Under the pieces are notes generated by a model. That model had not been told where the DNA came from and did no database searches. It saw only the letters and a program-made list of their open reading frames with translations. A stretch of DNA of 5,627 nucleotides from an uncultured Lachnospiraceae bacterium (GTDB lineage: Bacteria; Bacillota_A; Clostridia; Lachnospirales; Lachnospiraceae): the NCBI GenBank assembly GCA_902796775.1, contig CADBQK010000558.1:1-5627 (forward strand). The letters are read 5' to 3'. The translations under genes and the position numbers were made by a program. Position 1 is the stretch's first letter; each line of letters starts with the position of its first letter. Positions 5,308-5,627 of this stretch are shown here, one piece after another.

Positions 5308-5462
5308 TATGCAATAACAAGACTGGCCGTCTGGGTATGCTGAAAACAGCTGCCCAGCGGCGCAGCCGCAACTGATATTTCTGAGTTCCCGTCGTCATAG
5401 ACAGTTCTTTGTGCAGAAGCGGGCTGTCAAGGCTGGCGAACGGGAATCAACTGATCAGCAAT
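5308..5462 (+). other. Non-coding, hairpin-rich right end of the outer IS21
   Basis: No gene is seen. GCGGC-GCA-GCCGC (5357-5369) is a compact GC hairpin without a following T run, so it is not a convincing terminator. Downstream, TTCCCGT (5386-5392) can pair with ACGGGAA (5440-5446), enclosing GACAG/CTGTC (5400-5404 with 5424-5428) and TTCT/AGAA (5405-5408 with 5415-5418), a nested foldable segment. GTCGTCA (5391-5397) also complements TGACGAC (5466-5472) in the innermost right iteron. The role is unknown. Confidence 0.4.
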
Positions 5463-5522
5463 CCGTGACGACTGGTCTGTTTGTCCGTGAAGGGTGGTCT
5501 AATCAGCCGTGAAGAATGATCA
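5463..5522 (-). repeat. Right-end iterons of the outer IS21 (three 22-bp units)
   Basis: On the plus strand CCGTGA starts at 5463, 5485 and 5507, exactly 22 bp apart. Read on the minus strand the boxes are TGATCATTCTTCACGG, AGACCACCCTTCACGG and AGACCAGTCGTCACGG, the left-end box with small changes. The outermost begins 18 bp from the right tip, the same offset as on the left. These are inferred IstA sites. There are three good copies here against four on the left. Confidence 0.9.
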
Positions 5523-5529
5523 GTTCACG

Positions 5530-5540
5530 CGGAATATACA
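5530..5540 (-). repeat. Outer IS21 right terminal inverted repeat
   Basis: CGGAATATACA is the perfect complement of 88-98, ending in CA. ATTTC follows as the duplication. Confidence 0.93.
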
Positions 5541-5545
5541 ATTTC
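5541..5545. repeat. Target-site duplication of the outer IS21, right copy (ATTTC)
   Basis: This is the second copy of ATTTC (first at 83-87). The tnpC codons resume at GAA 5546. Confidence 0.92.
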
Positions 5546-5627
5546 GAATATCTTCTTGAAGAACTGCCAAAACTCAAAGAGTTCACAAGTGCAGAAGAAG
5601 AATCTCAGGCAATGGAACGCCTGCTTC
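5546..5627 (+). pseudogene. tnpC: IS66-family transposase (TnpC), 3' piece of the interrupted gene
   Basis: Continues the tnpC frame from base 87: EYLLEELPKLKEF, then TSAEEESQAMERLL to the window edge. YLLEELP after a G-A-N-A-S-A / V-E-T-A-x-A-N stretch is standard for the IS66 TnpC C-terminus. The frame is still open at 5627, so the stop and the IS66 right end lie outside the window. There is no local start codon with a ribosome site, so this piece is probably not translated. With 1-87 it shows the IS66 element was already present when the outer IS21 arrived. Confidence 0.88.

Larger units (their letters stand above)
88..5540 (+). mobile_element. Outer IS21-family insertion sequence (interrupted by a second IS21)
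   Basis: The element is bounded by 11-bp perfect inverted repeats (TGTATATTCCG / CGGAATATACA) that start with TG and end with CA, as IS21 elements do. ATTTC duplications flank it. It carries istA (split), istB and a third gene, all on the plus strand. Its present span is 5453 bp. Without the inner element and one CCGC copy it would be 3108 bp, at the long end for the family, because of the extra gene and the long right end. Arrays of 22-bp iterons sit at the same distance (18 bp) from each tip. It is inserted in an IS66 tnpC. With istA broken it is probably immobile by itself. Confidence 0.95.

Noticed and set aside
5036..5317. A 93-codon frame overlapping the third gene of the outer IS21.
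   Set aside because: It is out of frame with the coupled gene at 4960, has no good ribosome site, and its composition looks like a shifted reading.
5357..5369. The GC hairpin as a rho-independent terminator of the outer operon.
   Set aside because: No T run follows the stem, so intrinsic termination is not supported.
1..5627. Defence, phage or toxin-antitoxin genes carried as cargo.
   Set aside because: Apart from the unrecognised 115-aa gene, every coding segment is IS66 or IS21 transposition machinery. No toxin, nuclease or phage motif is visible.

Overview
The window is a three-layer nest of insertion sequences with no ordinary chromosomal gene between the layers. The outermost layer is an IS66-type transposase gene (tnpC), seen only as two short C-terminal pieces at the window edges (1-87 and 5546-5627). 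It is split by a large IS21-family element (88-5540, here the outer IS21). That element's transposase gene istA is in turn split by a second, complete IS21-family element of a different subgroup (997-3337, here the inner IS21). Both insertions can be undone on paper. Deleting the outer IS21 and one copy of its 5-bp duplication ATTTC rejoins the tnpC reading frame (..HYF|EYLLEELP..). Deleting the inner IS21 and one copy of its 4-bp duplication CCGC rejoins istA (..IVPA|RVKAPKDK..) into a 518-residue protein. The insertion order is therefore IS66 first, outer IS21 second, inner IS21 last.

Layout. 1-87: tnpC 5' piece. 88-271: left end of the outer IS21, with a terminal inverted repeat, four 22-bp iterons, a TATAAT promoter box, a leader hairpin and a strong Shine-Dalgarno. 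272-996: N-terminal half of outer istA (helix-turn-helix and two catalytic Asp). 997-3337: inner IS21, with its own inverted repeats, 24-bp iterons, an intact istA (439 aa) and an intact istB (264 aa). 3342-4173: C-terminal half of outer istA, carrying the catalytic Glu. 4170-4967: intact outer istB (265 aa). 4960-5307: a third, unrecognised 115-aa acidic gene of the outer IS21, translationally coupled to istB. 5308-5540: non-coding right end with hairpins, three iterons and the inverted repeat. 5546-5627: tnpC 3' piece.

How the genes work together. In IS21 elements IstA is the DDE transposase that binds the repeated terminal boxes. IstB is the AAA+ ATPase that remodels target DNA and activates IstA. 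The inner IS21 has every part needed and looks autonomous. The outer IS21 has lost IstA by the interruption but keeps IstB, the third gene and both ends, so it could move only with a compatible IstA supplied from elsewhere. The ends and iterons of the two elements differ in sequence and period, so the inner IstA is unlikely to mobilise the outer one.

Organism. AGGAGG-type Shine-Dalgarno sequences, a perfect TATAAT box, moderate G+C and protein styles familiar from gut Clostridia (Lachnospiraceae/Ruminococcaceae-like) suggest an anaerobic Firmicute. This is inference from style, not proof. The less usual points are the third gene of the outer IS21, the symmetric iterons, fold-back structures around both istA starts, and a possible outward promoter at the inner right end that could re-power the genes stranded downstream.
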